Source of the DNA: Bradyrhizobium icense
GTDB lineage: Bacteria; Pseudomonadota; Alphaproteobacteria; Rhizobiales; Xanthobacteraceae
Assembly (NCBI RefSeq): GCF_001693385.1
Contig: NZ_CP016428.1
Coordinates: forward strand, 620,001 to 684,000
DNA length: 64,000 nucleotides
Direction of reading: 5' to 3'
The translations under genes and the position numbers were made by a program. The notes beneath the pieces are model-generated. The model was given only the letters and a program-made list of their open reading frames with translations. It made no database searches and was not told where the DNA came from. Below are positions 56,235 through 64,000 of this stretch, piece by piece. The first letter of the stretch is position 1. Each line of letters begins with the position of its first letter.

Positions 56235-58895
56235 TTACCATCCCAGCTTCTGCGATACCTTTGCCTTCTTGCGCGTCGCTCGCGCGTCCGTAGCCGTCCT
56301 GCGCGCTATCCTTAGGGCCGCTTCGAGTACGTCGAACTCCTTTCGAAGAGCCTTAAGATCGTCGAGATCTGGCGGGTCCTCTCGCCTTTGATCGCTGCGA
56401 TTGTGAGCGAGGATAACCTCAGACAGTCGGCCATGTAGTTCAACAATTTGCAACGCAAGTGACTGATCAAAAATCACCTCCTCAAGGTTCATGACCTTGA
56501 TGTGGTCGTCATACCTTTGAATCGTTCCCGCGAAAAGAATTTCCTCAATCATGGCTTCAGTCGCACTCCGCAGATAGTCGAAGGCTGCTCCGAGCGCCCG
56601 TTCTTGCTCCTTAGCGCCGAGTGAGGAGAAATCTCTCACGGCTTCCTGAGCGTCGTTCTTTAGTTTCGTTAATGAGGCGAGGCGCGGGCTCGTATCGTCT
56701 TCGACTTTCCCAGGGACGCCATCGATCTTGCGCATCCAGTGTGCGATAGCCGGAATGGAATTGCGCTCCGCGTGCTTCACGAGCTGGCTCATAAAAACGA
56801 TGTCGTGCGTGAACACAACGACTTGACGTTCACCTGCTTCTACAGCTAACCGCCTTGCTATTTTATCCTTCCGTTCATGGTCGAGCGAAGTGACGGGATC
56901 GTCGAAGATGATTCCGCAGTTGTTCTTATCGAGTTGGATCTCGGTCAGAAAGTCAGCCAACGAGCAGGCATTCTGCTCACCCTCGCTGAGGATTTCACTG
57001 GGGTTGTATTCTTCCGCAAAATCGAGCCGAAATTCCTTTACGGTGTTGCCTTGCTCTCCGCTTGTGCGCATGACGAGATTGAAGTTGCAATCTAGCCGAC
57101 CAAGCTCTTGATTGAAAATGCCCTTATAGTTCCGAGCCACTCCAACCAAGAAGGACTCGGTGCGCTTCTTGGTAGTGGCCATCTTGATTCCTGCGAAACC
57201 AGCCTTGTTTGCTTTGGCCGACCACTGCAAGTAGGATAGGTATTCAAGAGCAGCCCCTTTTACCGACGCCACCTTCTTCTTGTCTTTAAGCCCATTAAGT
57301 TGGGCCGTCAGCCGTTCAATCTCTGCCGTAGGATCGACTAAGTGTTCTCCTTCGGCCGCCTTGCACTCAATGCGAAGCTCGATCTTCGACAAGTCGACCT
57401 TGGGAACGCCCTTCATGTCGACCTTCCGTAGTGTGTCGATCTTTGCTTCCCAATCGATGGTAACGGCTGCAAGCGCTTGGAACTGAACCTTCAGCCGCGC
57501 AAGGTAGGCCGCATCCTCTTCGATGAGGACCTTTACGCCCGCGTCCGTATCAAGGAACTTTGGATGCAGCGCCTTCGATGATCGAAGATCCTGCAGTAGG
57601 ACCGTTTGGCGACGCTCCAGAAGGGCTAGTTCACTCTCTGCTTTGCTCTCCAGGAACTGCCAGTACTTCACAAAAAGGGCTTGCGCTTCAAGCGTCAGTT
57701 TCTGATGGCACAAAGGACAATGTGCGAGGTCCTTGCCATTGTCGGCCGCTACTTCAGCGGCACGAAGCTCCTTTGCAGCGACGATCAGAGCCCTCCATTC
57801 CGGGCTGCCAATTGTCTGGAGGAGCCCGTCGTCGAAACTGCTTACACTTAGGCTTTCTACAAGTCTTCTCTTCTCAGTGATATCAGTTAGGAGCTGATTG
57901 ACTTCTCGCTCCTTGGCGATGGTGAAACGGTCGACCACAGCCTGCAGTGTCGCCTTGAGCGCTGAAAGATTCTGGCGGTCGTTCAAAAGTTGTTTCTTCT
58001 TTTTGGGGACGTCGAGTTTTCGCTTTTCGTCAATTTGCTTCTGCAAATCTGCCATCGTGCGCACGTCGAGCTCGGGATCGAAGCTCGCATGCGCAAGTAA
58101 ATCGGCTTCGTTTGTCGCGGCCGACATACCTTTGCAAAAGATCGCCGTCGTTGACGTGTCGTTGTCGAAGAACGTCCAACTGAAAGGATTGTCCTTCCTT
58201 TTCTCATGACGCTCGTTCGTAAGCCGCTCCTCCAGCTTCGCAATGGTATCCGCGACCTTGTCAAAGATTTTTATTTGCGCCGGAGTAAAGTTGACATGAT
58301 TAGATTGATCTAAGTGGATAAGCACGCTCTCGGCATCGAAAACGGCGAAGCGCTTGAGTTCGTCAATATCGTCGCCGAGCGAGTACTTGATTTCCGCCGG
58401 TGACGCGTCTTCGGCCTGAATTACAAAAGTCGCCCCAGCTTGCCCGGCCTCATCCAGGCGCACGTTCGGGAGAACGTCGCGCTCACCGCGAGAGAAGCAT
58501 GCGTTGCAGAGCAGGCGGCCAATGCCGCTCTTTCCGCTTCCATTAGCGCCGTAGATTAGGGTGAGGTTTGGGCCGACCTTGATGGAGCATTCTTGCGAAA
58601 TTGCGTTTACATCCACGAAATCTCTTATCTCGATCAACTTGATTTTATCGGCACCAATAGAGGGCTCACCGATTGAGCCGATTTCATTCTTGAAAGAAAT
58701 CGATGGCCGTTGGTCAGAATCCGAAAGGGGGGCAATAATCCCGAGATGTTCTGAAAGGTAGGCGTAGCACTGGTCAACATCTTCCTTGCTCAAAACCTCC
58801 TTCTCGAGATTGAGCTTCCAAACGTACTGTTCCCAAAAGGGCTTTGCGTTCAGCCATGCTTCCAAACTCTCAATAGATGCGTTGCTCTCAATCAT
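56235..58895 (-). CDS. Zinc-hook ATPase, RloC-like
   Basis: The protein has about 886 residues. Walker A LIYGANGSGKSGIG lies near residue 120. A coiled coil follows with a zinc-hook motif CPLC at residues 393-396 in its middle. The second ATPase half has the signature ILSEGEQNACSL and Walker B IIFDDPVTSLDHE (AAA_13 type). The last 120 residues contain R776-x3-E780 (LRSATE) followed by His798, His821 and His831, which recall the R-E-H triad of anticodon nucleases. Known RloC and PrrC proteins stand with type I restriction systems. The gene lies 95 bases before hsdM. ATG 58895 is preferred to 58919 because GGGGCGAAAG lies upstream. Confidence 0.7.
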   Translation of the reverse strand: MIESNASIESLEAWLNAKPFWEQYVWKLNLEKEVLSKEDVDQCYAYLSEHLGIIAPLSDSDQRPSISFKNEIGSIGEPSIGADKIKLIEIRDFVDVNAISQECSIKVGPNLTLIYGANGSGKSGIGRLLCNACFSRGERDVLPNVRLDEAGQAGATFVIQAEDASPAEIKYSLGDDIDELKRFAVFDAESVLIHLDQSNHVNFTPAQIKIFDKVADTIAKLEERLTNERHEKRKDNPFSWTFFDNDTSTTAIFCKGMSAATNEADLLAHASFDPELDVRTMADLQKQIDEKRKLDVPKKKKQLLNDRQNLSALKATLQAVVDRFTIAKEREVNQLLTDITEKRRLVESLSVSSFDDGLLQTIGSPEWRALIVAAKELRAAEVAADNGKDLAHCPLCHQKLTLEAQALFVKYWQFLESKAESELALLERRQTVLLQDLRSSKALHPKFLDTDAGVKVLIEEDAAYLARLKVQFQALAAVTIDWEAKIDTLRKVDMKGVPKVDLSKIELRIECKAAEGEHLVDPTAEIERLTAQLNGLKDKKKVASVKGAALEYLSYLQWSAKANKAGFAGIKMATTKKRTESFLVGVARNYKGIFNQELGRLDCNFNLVMRTSGEQGNTVKEFRLDFAEEYNPSEILSEGEQNACSLADFLTEIQLDKNNCGIIFDDPVTSLDHERKDKIARRLAVEAGERQVVVFTHDIVFMSQLVKHAERNSIPAIAHWMRKIDGVPGKVEDDTSPRLASLTKLKNDAQEAVRDFSSLGAKEQERALGAAFDYLRSATEAMIEEILFAGTIQRYDDHIKVMNLEEVIFDQSLALQIVELHGRLSEVILAHNRSDQRREDPPDLDDLKALRKEFDVLEAALRIARRTATDARATRKKAKVSQKLGW

Positions 58896-59242
58896 TAAAC
58901 TTTCGCCCCGAATCCCCATACAACCGAAAGTATAGACGTTTCGACACGGTGCCGCTACTCAAGGTTTTCGCGGGGGAGCGTCAAGGGTAGCCCCGCAAAG
59001 AAGGTGTGCACGTCTGATTCCCTTTTCTTTGGTCGGCCAAATGAATTTCCAGAGTGCTCCTCTCAAGAAAAACCCTCGCTTTGAAGCGAGGGTGTGGACA
59101 AAAAGAACGTCCGAGGTACATCCGCTCTGTTCGGGCGCATGACAGCGTCACGCTGTCCGTCAGGCCTTCCGAAGCTCCCCACAACAGTGCTTCTCCTGCT
59201 GAAGCATCGATCTGTCGCGCCTAGGCGGGAGGCGGTCTCTTC
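58896..59242. other. Gap with terminator between the RloC-like and DUF3768 genes
   Basis: These 347 bases hold a strong minus-strand terminator (59072-59093), which closes the DUF3768 operon. The promoter of the RloC-like gene must lie between it and 58895. No gene is supported. Confidence 0.6.
59072..59093 (-). terminator. Rho-independent terminator, minus strand
   Basis: A perfect 10-base stem (ACCCTCGCTT/AAGCGAGGGT) with a 2-base loop spacer is followed by five T on the minus strand. It lies 150 bases past the DUF3768 gene. Confidence 0.85.
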
Positions 59243-59587
59243 TTAGTATTCTTCGGCAAGCATGATCGTGAGGACACGCGTAGTCTTTTCGGGATCGGCT
59301 GGGTCTTCAGACCCGAACTCACAGAGCACGTCGTAGTAGTCGATCTTCCAAAAGAACTTCGCACCCGCGACTTCAAAGCTACCAAAGTCGTGCTCATCAT
59401 GCGGATCATTGTCCGCATTGAAATCCGCAAAGCTCTGAACCTGGATCATCGCGCGAGCTTTCACGTCTAATGGCAGACTTGCCACGCCTGAGGTTATGAC
59501 AACTTTGCCGCCCAGAAAGGTCGCGCGAAAGAAGTCGTTGAGTACTCGAATGCGACGCAACGTGACGGCGGTGGCGATATTATTCAT
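59243..59587 (-). CDS. DUF3768 family protein
   Basis: The 114-residue protein starts MNNIATAVTLRRIRVLNDFF and has GKVVITSGVASLPLDVKAR and FFWKIDYYDVLCEFGSEDP, the DUF3768 pattern. It is widespread on rhizobial plasmids and islands, and its function is unknown. It overlaps the zinc-ribbon gene by 8 bases. The frame runs upstream to 59794, but that part reads as another gene in a different frame. Confidence 0.85.
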   Translation of the reverse strand: MNNIATAVTLRRIRVLNDFFRATFLGGKVVITSGVASLPLDVKARAMIQVQSFADFNADNDPHDEHDFGSFEVAGAKFFWKIDYYDVLCEFGSEDPADPEKTTRVLTIMLAEEY

Positions 59588-59732
59588 CGTCGCCCTCCGA
59601 GGCATCCTCGCTCTTGTATGGCGACATGTGACGCGCACCGCAGTGCGGACAATCGTCGTCGCACTGTGCGGACCAAACGTCCGTCCACTCGCGACCGCAT
59701 TCTGCGCAATGGTAGAAGTTTCGGACTTGCAT
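59580..59732 (-). CDS. 50-residue zinc-ribbon peptide
   Basis: The peptide has two Cys pairs (YHCAECGREW...CDDDCPHCGARH) arranged as a treble-clef/zinc-ribbon. It is encoded between the two other small genes and overlaps the next gene by 8 bases. It is likely a real gene because the three form a compact run. Function unknown. Confidence 0.7.
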   Translation of the reverse strand: MQVRNFYHCAECGREWTDVWSAQCDDDCPHCGARHMSPYKSEDASEGDDE

Positions 59733-59742
59733 GGCCGGTCTC

Positions 59743-59985
59743 TTAGATCAGACCGGCCAGCACAAATACGGATACAACGGTGTTGCCCCCACACGCCTCG
59801 CAGACCCCCTGGTCTTGGTCTGGCTCTACCTTGGCGGTGTGGTTACATCCCTCAGTCACGCAGATGGCGGGACACACAGTGTCCGCGATCGCTATCAGCA
59901 GCAGATCGTCAAGACTCTCGACGCCCTGAAGGTCGCAAAGCTTCATTAGCTTTGCCGCCTTGTGGGAAAGAGCAATGGTGGACAT
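59743..59985 (-). CDS. Small conserved island protein, 80 residues
   Basis: The protein reads MSTIALSHKAAKLMKLCDLQ...SLDDLLLIAIADTVCP and has a Cys-rich second half (CVTEGCNHTAK...CEACGG). AAGGAGAAG is at perfect distance from the ATG. The frame runs 91 codons further upstream, but that part is not a protein. It is the first gene of the small operon and occurs in many rhizobial mobile elements. Function unknown. Confidence 0.8.
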   Translation of the reverse strand: MSTIALSHKAAKLMKLCDLQGVESLDDLLLIAIADTVCPAICVTEGCNHTAKVEPDQDQGVCEACGGNTVVSVFVLAGLI

Positions 59986-60147
59986 GTTCTTCTCCTTATC
60001 ACCGTCAGCCCGAACCATTCGGGTGCCGGATAGCAAGGCGGAGCTGCTTGCGGACTTACCAGCGCAGCTGCTCCGCCTCGCTACCGACCCCGAACGGGAG
60101 CCGCCGAAAGAACATGTCCGAGCGGAATACTGCCTGTAAGCGGTCAG

Positions 60148-60409
60148 TGAGGGCAGACGTGAGGTTAAGCCAAGTTGGCAAATACTATTGGGTGCGCGGA
60201 GGCAAGCTAGCAGGGTCAAGTATGACGGCGCTGAATGGCTTTGACGGCGTCCCGTCAATCATAAGCTTGAGATAGATGCGATAATTCGGCAGCTGCAAAA
60301 GATCAATCTCCTCGAACCTCTCGTGGAATTCGCGGACAAGATATGGGGCATCTTCGACGCCGACTTGAAATGAGAAGATCGAACCGGCATTGCCCAGGAC
60401 CGCATGGCG
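60148..60409 (-). pseudogene. Truncated 3' copy of the TraG-like ATPase gene
   Basis: These 262 bases match 62691-62952, the last 74 codons plus 37 downstream bases of the intact ATPase gene, at roughly 85 % by eye, with no gaps and the same orientation. The stop codon is at 60185-60187. There is no 5' part. The two copies bracket three exported-protein genes. Confidence 0.85.
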
Positions 60410-60484
60410 ATGATTGGCGCTCTTGAAATAACGCGCGTGCTGGGCGGCTTGGATGTGGCCGCTTAGGCGGCCAAACCGAGTGTT

Positions 60485-61096
60485 TCATCGAATCGCGCAA
60501 AAGTCCTTTCCGCCAAGCGTTTCGAGGTATCCTGCCCACGCATTCTGTGGAAGTCCCATCTGACACGTTAAAAGCAAGTCGGATCGTGATTTATAATTGC
60601 TAGTGCTCTGGCCTTCGGGTGCCACGCTTCCCCCTTGTCTTGAGGTCCAATGACGAACGCAGCATTGCAGGTTTTGCTCAAAGGTGACCCGCGTTTCAGG
60701 ACGGCGAGGTGAGGAAGGTCGTGGAACCGGTAGAGTAAGTGTCGATGTTGCTTTGTTCTTATCGGCCTCGACGTTCTCGTCCGTCGTATTACACGTGGCC
60801 CAGTACACGCGTTCGCCTAGCCGATCGCCCCACTTCATTTCGCAGCCATCACCAAGCGCGACACTCGATACAGCAGGGATACGGTCGGCTGTCGCTGCGC
60901 AGTACTTCAGTACAAGATACTCAGCATTTCGCTTCAGAAGCTCTTCAGAGATAAGGCCAGATTTCTGTTTCTCGACGAGTTCTTTGATTGTGAGAGGAAT
61001 GGGATGAATGCAGATGAGATCGGCCTTGCTGGCGCCAGAGCACAATGCGCCACCAAGATAGATTCCGGCGCTTACTATCATCTGAACACTTCGCAT
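60485..61096 (-). CDS. Exported hypothetical protein
   Basis: The 203-residue protein has a signal peptide (SVQMIVSAGIYLGGALCSGASKA) and a mainly hydrophilic mature part with five or six Cys. ATG 61096 is preferred over 61102 because GGAGAA lies 6 bases from it. No family is recognised. It is the last gene of a run of three exported proteins on the minus strand. Confidence 0.65.
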   Translation of the reverse strand: MRSVQMIVSAGIYLGGALCSGASKADLICIHPIPLTIKELVEKQKSGLISEELLKRNAEYLVLKYCAATADRIPAVSSVALGDGCEMKWGDRLGERVYWATCNTTDENVEADKNKATSTLTLPVPRPSSPRRPETRVTFEQNLQCCVRHWTSRQGGSVAPEGQSTSNYKSRSDLLLTCQMGLPQNAWAGYLETLGGKDFCAIR

Positions 61097-61152
61097 AGCC
61101 ATTTCTCCGCGAACGGCGTTCGATGAAAGTCAGCCTGTGGTCGGAATGCCAA

Positions 61153-61560
61153 TCATTCATTTGCATTCAACGGAAATAATACTCTAGCATGAGATTGATC
61201 ACGACGGCCTTCGAAATACTCTATGGCTCTCACCTCTTTGCCTCGTCCGCTGTCAAAAACGCCGATTTCGACAGCGTCCTTCATCCACGAACAAAGGATG
61301 GCTGACGATTCGCCTGGCAGGAGATCGTTTGACGTTTCGCCTATCGTTCGACATGTGCCGACAAACTCACCGACGTAATAACCTGTCGTCGGGGTTTGGA
61401 GAGCGACGGACGTGAGAGGCGCCTGGTCGGCTGCTCTAGCGCCTACGGACTGGATGTCCCACTGAATTGTTGACAACATTGTGGGCTGTCCCCGATGCGC
61501 TACCAACAAAACGATAGCAATAATTCCCACAGCAAGTACAAGTAGCCAACGCAACAGCAT
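61153..61560 (-). CDS. Membrane-anchored hypothetical protein
   Basis: The 135-residue protein starts with a single hydrophobic helix (LLRWLLVLAVGIIAIVLLVA) and then a soluble domain with two Cys (GTCRTIGE...ILCSWMKD). Orientation should place the domain in the periplasm. No family is recognised. Confidence 0.6.
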   Translation of the reverse strand: MLLRWLLVLAVGIIAIVLLVAHRGQPTMLSTIQWDIQSVGARAADQAPLTSVALQTPTTGYYVGEFVGTCRTIGETSNDLLPGESSAILCSWMKDAVEIGVFDSGRGKEVRAIEYFEGRRDQSHARVLFPLNANE

Positions 61561-61616
61561 TAGCTACATTATATCACGTCTCATTTGGCAACCGGCGCGA
61601 TCCAAAGATTAGGCCG

Positions 61617-62561
61617 CTATTGCGGTTTTGGTGTCCAGATCTCACAATACTCAAAATCACCCCTTCTCAGCGTGCGATGCCCAGCGCCACACGGGTTCGT
61701 GGGAACTACGGTTGGCTGCTCATTCTGCTTGGCGGAAGACGCAGGCTGCGTTGTTGGTTGTTGCGCCCCGGTCTGCACGGCGGGCGGCGCAGGCTTAGCC
61801 GTTGGCTGTTGCTGCCCACTCTGCTCGGCGGGTGCCGCAGGCTTAACTGTTGACTGCCACGGAGATTGTTTAGCCATAGGATGGGTGCCGAACACGTCAA
61901 CCGAAGGCTTCGGTAGCTCTGACGCTGGCACCGGTTTGCCAACATAAGGATCGTTGAATAATTTCTCTATGCCATATGATGTTGGCAGCGTTTGAACGTT
62001 TCGTTGCTGAACCGCTGAACTTAGGGATTGATCGCCAGTTATTTTTGGAGCGTACGAGGAAAGATAGCCTCCCCCTCCAACAAAAAACTTCATAAGCAAG
62101 CTGCTGTTCGACGACGGTTGTTCTGGGACGCATTGATTTTTGACGCAGCTCAAGCCTGCAGTGCAGTAACCTGATCCGCAGGGAGCTGCCCCTATGGGTA
62201 GGCAACCATTTCGGGTGCACTTATTTCCAGAAGGGCAAGCGAATCTTCCGCAGTCGACGGCATCACTCATTATGCACGTGCCGTTTCGGGCGCACTTTGT
62301 CCCCGCCTGACAATATCCAGCACCACATCGTGTGCTACCAGGTGGAATTTGTGTTTGTTGTCGGTTTTGTTGCTGGCACCCAGAATTTAGGCCAGCAAAT
62401 GAGCCATCCGGGCACTGGCACATCGTACCCCCGCCGCCGGCCACCGGGGTGCTGCCAGCAGGACACTGAAACTGAGCCAAGCTCCAATCTATCCCTGCAA
62501 ATACAAGGAGAGCAGCGATCGGCAAGACACGCAGAAAGAAACGACGCGTCAGTCGCATCAC
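61617..62561 (-). CDS. Cys-rich exported protein with Pro/Gln-rich tail
   Basis: The 314-residue protein has a signal peptide (RRFFLRVLPIAALLVFAGIDWSLA), three to four Cys-rich repeats of the form CGxGYCxAGxxCxxNxC (residues 30-145), and a low-complexity Pro/Gln/Ala region (PAAPAEQSGQQQPTAKPAPP). The C-terminus has CGAGHRTLRRGDFEYCEIW. It resembles secreted or surface-anchored disulfide-rich proteins. No function can be stated. It starts the run of exported genes. Confidence 0.7.
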   Translation of the reverse strand: MMRLTRRFFLRVLPIAALLVFAGIDWSLAQFQCPAGSTPVAGGGGTMCQCPDGSFAGLNSGCQQQNRQQTQIPPGSTRCGAGYCQAGTKCARNGTCIMSDAVDCGRFACPSGNKCTRNGCLPIGAAPCGSGYCTAGLSCVKNQCVPEQPSSNSSLLMKFFVGGGGYLSSYAPKITGDQSLSSAVQQRNVQTLPTSYGIEKLFNDPYVGKPVPASELPKPSVDVFGTHPMAKQSPWQSTVKPAAPAEQSGQQQPTAKPAPPAVQTGAQQPTTQPASSAKQNEQPTVVPTNPCGAGHRTLRRGDFEYCEIWTPKPQ

Positions 62562-62727
62562 TAGCCTCGTACCCTTGGCCGCGACGGTAGCATTTGTAGC
62601 ACGTGATAAGCTAACCCGAAAGGGTCAGCGCGCTCCTTGATACTGTGTCCATGGGCTTGACCTAAGGGTGCCGAACGGATTCCTCAACCATGAGCGCAGA
62701 CGTGAGGTTACGCCAAATTGGCAAATA

Positions 62728-63918
62728 CTATTGGGTGCGCGGAGGCGAGCTAGCAGGGTCAAGTGTGACGGCGCTGAATGGCTTTGACGGCGTTCCATCG
62801 ATCATAAGCTTCAGGTAGACGCGGTAATTCGGCAGCTGCAGAAGATCCACCTCCTCGAACTTCCCGTGAAATTCACGAGCGAGGTACGGAGCGTCCTCGA
62901 CGCCAAGTCGGAATGAGATGATGGACCCCGCGTTGCCCAAAACTGCATGGCGCACGTCAGGTTCAAGCTGGTTTAGATATTGGTGGGCTACCGTGAAGCC
63001 AACGCGGTACTTGCGGAGCTCTGAGAGCATGTTCGCCAAAGCCAGAGTGGTAAAGCTCTGGAACTCGTCGATGTAGACGAAGAAGTCCCGACGCTCAGCT
63101 GCGGGGCTGTCTGCTCGACTGAACGCGGCAAGCCCGATTGTCGTGACGAGCAGTCCACCGAGCAAAGAGGAGCTATCTTCGCCGATGTGTCCCTTGGCCA
63201 GGTTCACGAGGAGAACTTGGCCTTGGTCCATGATCCGGCGGATGTGCAAGTCTCTTGCTGGTGCCGTTAGTATCCGGTCGAGCAGTGGGTCCGCCAGAAA
63301 GGCTCCGACCTTGTTTTGGATCGGTGCGGTGCCGTCGGCACGATAGCCGAACGAGAACCGCTCAAATTCCTTGAGTAGGAACGTCCGGACAGTCTCGTTG
63401 CGGAGCGAATGCGCTATTCTCTTGCGATACCCGTTGTCGGAGAAGACACGCAATACGTCGTGGAGCGTCGCGTCGGGCTGCTCCAAGAGGGCCATAAGGA
63501 CGTTGCGCAGAATATGCTCCATGCGCACGCCCCATGCGTCCGGCCACATTTTCTTAAATACATCCATCATGCCGGAAGCGGCGAGGGCGATCCGATCTTC
63601 GCTGACGTGACGCAGAGGGTTGTACCCATACGGCTGGGTTGGGTCAGTCGCGTCCAGATAGATCAACCTATCCCTATGCGACGCCGGGACGTGTGCAGCA
63701 ACCCGACTGACAAGATCTCCGTGCGGATCAATAAGCGCAAAGCCATTCCCGCGTTCCAAATCCTGAAGCGCCATAGTTTCAATCAGGGTGGATTTGCCAG
63801 TGCCGGTCTTCCCAATGACGTAGATATGCAAAAAGCGATCTTCGTCCTTGATGCCAAAGACGCGATCATCGCTGCGGAAGTCGACACTGGCAAAACGTAA
63901 GACGTGACCTGAGTCCAT
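62728..63918 (-). CDS. TraG/VirD4-like coupling ATPase
   Basis: The 396-residue ATPase has Walker A VIGKTGTGKSTLIE, the FALIDPHGDL strand, Walker B FVYIDEFQSF and the downstream LRKYRVGFTVAHQ. A C-terminal DUF-like beta region (PNYRVYLKLMIDGTPSKPFSAV) follows. It lacks the N-terminal membrane helices of VirD4, so it resembles soluble coupling/HerA-like ATPases of integrative elements. Its last 74 codons are duplicated at 60148-60409. It is intact, unlike the copy at 29666-33593. Confidence 0.85.
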   Translation of the reverse strand: MDSGHVLRFASVDFRSDDRVFGIKDEDRFLHIYVIGKTGTGKSTLIETMALQDLERGNGFALIDPHGDLVSRVAAHVPASHRDRLIYLDATDPTQPYGYNPLRHVSEDRIALAASGMMDVFKKMWPDAWGVRMEHILRNVLMALLEQPDATLHDVLRVFSDNGYRKRIAHSLRNETVRTFLLKEFERFSFGYRADGTAPIQNKVGAFLADPLLDRILTAPARDLHIRRIMDQGQVLLVNLAKGHIGEDSSSLLGGLLVTTIGLAAFSRADSPAAERRDFFVYIDEFQSFTTLALANMLSELRKYRVGFTVAHQYLNQLEPDVRHAVLGNAGSIISFRLGVEDAPYLAREFHGKFEEVDLLQLPNYRVYLKLMIDGTPSKPFSAVTLDPASSPPRTQ

Positions 63919-64000
63919 ATCAGGTGAGCACTATCTCTTTGATCGGTCACACACACGAGGATTGGAGTTTTGCCGTAAGGACGGCATCCGCACCCGATTA
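63919..64000. other. Right edge, upstream of the TraG-like gene
   Basis: The last 82 bases precede the ATPase start on the minus strand. No gene, repeat of the tRNA-Phe end, or hairpin is seen. The island continues outside the window. Confidence 0.4.

Larger units (their letters stand above)
27413..64000. mobile_element. Genomic island integrated at tRNA-Phe (right end outside the window)
   Basis: The island starts at the 3' end of tRNA-Phe with an outward-placed tyrosine integrase and an AlpA-like regulator. Base composition falls and gene content changes to mobile-element, defence and orphan genes up to the right edge. I did not see a second copy of the tRNA-Phe 3' end in the window, so the other attachment site probably lies beyond 64,000. 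A serine recombinase at 47759 and an IS66 element at 30453 suggest nested insertions, so it may be a composite. Confidence 0.75.

Noticed and set aside
59496..60275. 259-residue plus-strand frame across the small operon
   Set aside because: Three small minus-strand genes with good ribosome binding sites and overlaps explain this segment better.
27413..64000. Complete conjugation system
   Set aside because: No relaxase with a recognisable HUH or other active site and no type IV secretion channel genes are in the window; only coupling-type ATPases are seen.

Overview
The window looks like a chromosome segment of Bradyrhizobium or a very close relative. The HemA protein reads like the Bradyrhizobium enzyme, a perfect FixK/FNR-type box lies upstream of it, the order murA - DUF2948 - hisD - UPF0262 - phosphatase - maf - yacG - tRNA-Phe is typical of Rhizobiales, and the intergenic regions carry several dispersed palindromic repeat families of the kind common in that group.

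Bases 1 to about 27,412 are high-GC core genome. In order they hold: the end of a DUF294 nucleotidyltransferase-like gene; a LuxR-type response regulator; a RAYT (REP-associated transposase) with its two inverted REP arms; a large hybrid histidine kinase with a solute-symporter N-terminus; hemA; a metallo-beta-lactamase-fold hydrolase; a chemotaxis receptor; a small outer-membrane barrel protein; a GH16-GH1 beta-glucan degradation pair; an HD-GYP phosphodiesterase; a Crp/Fnr regulator lying between a tRNA-Thr 3' fragment and the intact tRNA-Thr; a cyclic-nucleotide-domain/thioredoxin-reductase-like fusion that lacks the redox CxxC; an alpha/beta hydrolase; and the murA-to-yacG cluster, which ends at tRNA-Phe.

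From the 3' end of tRNA-Phe (27,412) to the right edge the sequence is accessory, with lower and patchier GC. A P4-type tyrosine integrase and an AlpA-like regulator sit at the tRNA, as expected for an integrative island whose other end is not in view. The island holds a TraG/VirD4-like ATPase gene split by a complete 2,600-bp IS66-family element with an exact 8-bp target duplication. It also holds a putative replication-relaxation protein behind seven helically phased TAGC motifs, an eight-repeat lipase, an XRE operon with a frameshifted RuvC-like protein, an AAA-type ATPase, and a secreted CHAT protease convergent with a secreted protein that has a von Hippel-Lindau (VHL) beta domain. A large serine recombinase marks a second, nested mobile element. 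After it come a nuclease-like gene and a type I restriction-modification operon (hsdM-hsdS-hsdR) led by a zinc-hook ATPase that resembles the anticodon nuclease RloC. The right end has three small zinc-ribbon/DUF3768 genes, three exported hypothetical proteins bracketed by 262-bp direct repeats of a TraG-like gene's 3' end, and the intact TraG-like ATPase.

The observations I would follow first are the bacterial VHL-domain/CHAT pair, the RloC-like/type I restriction pairing, the 262-bp repeat-bracketed cassette of exported proteins, and the phased TAGC array.
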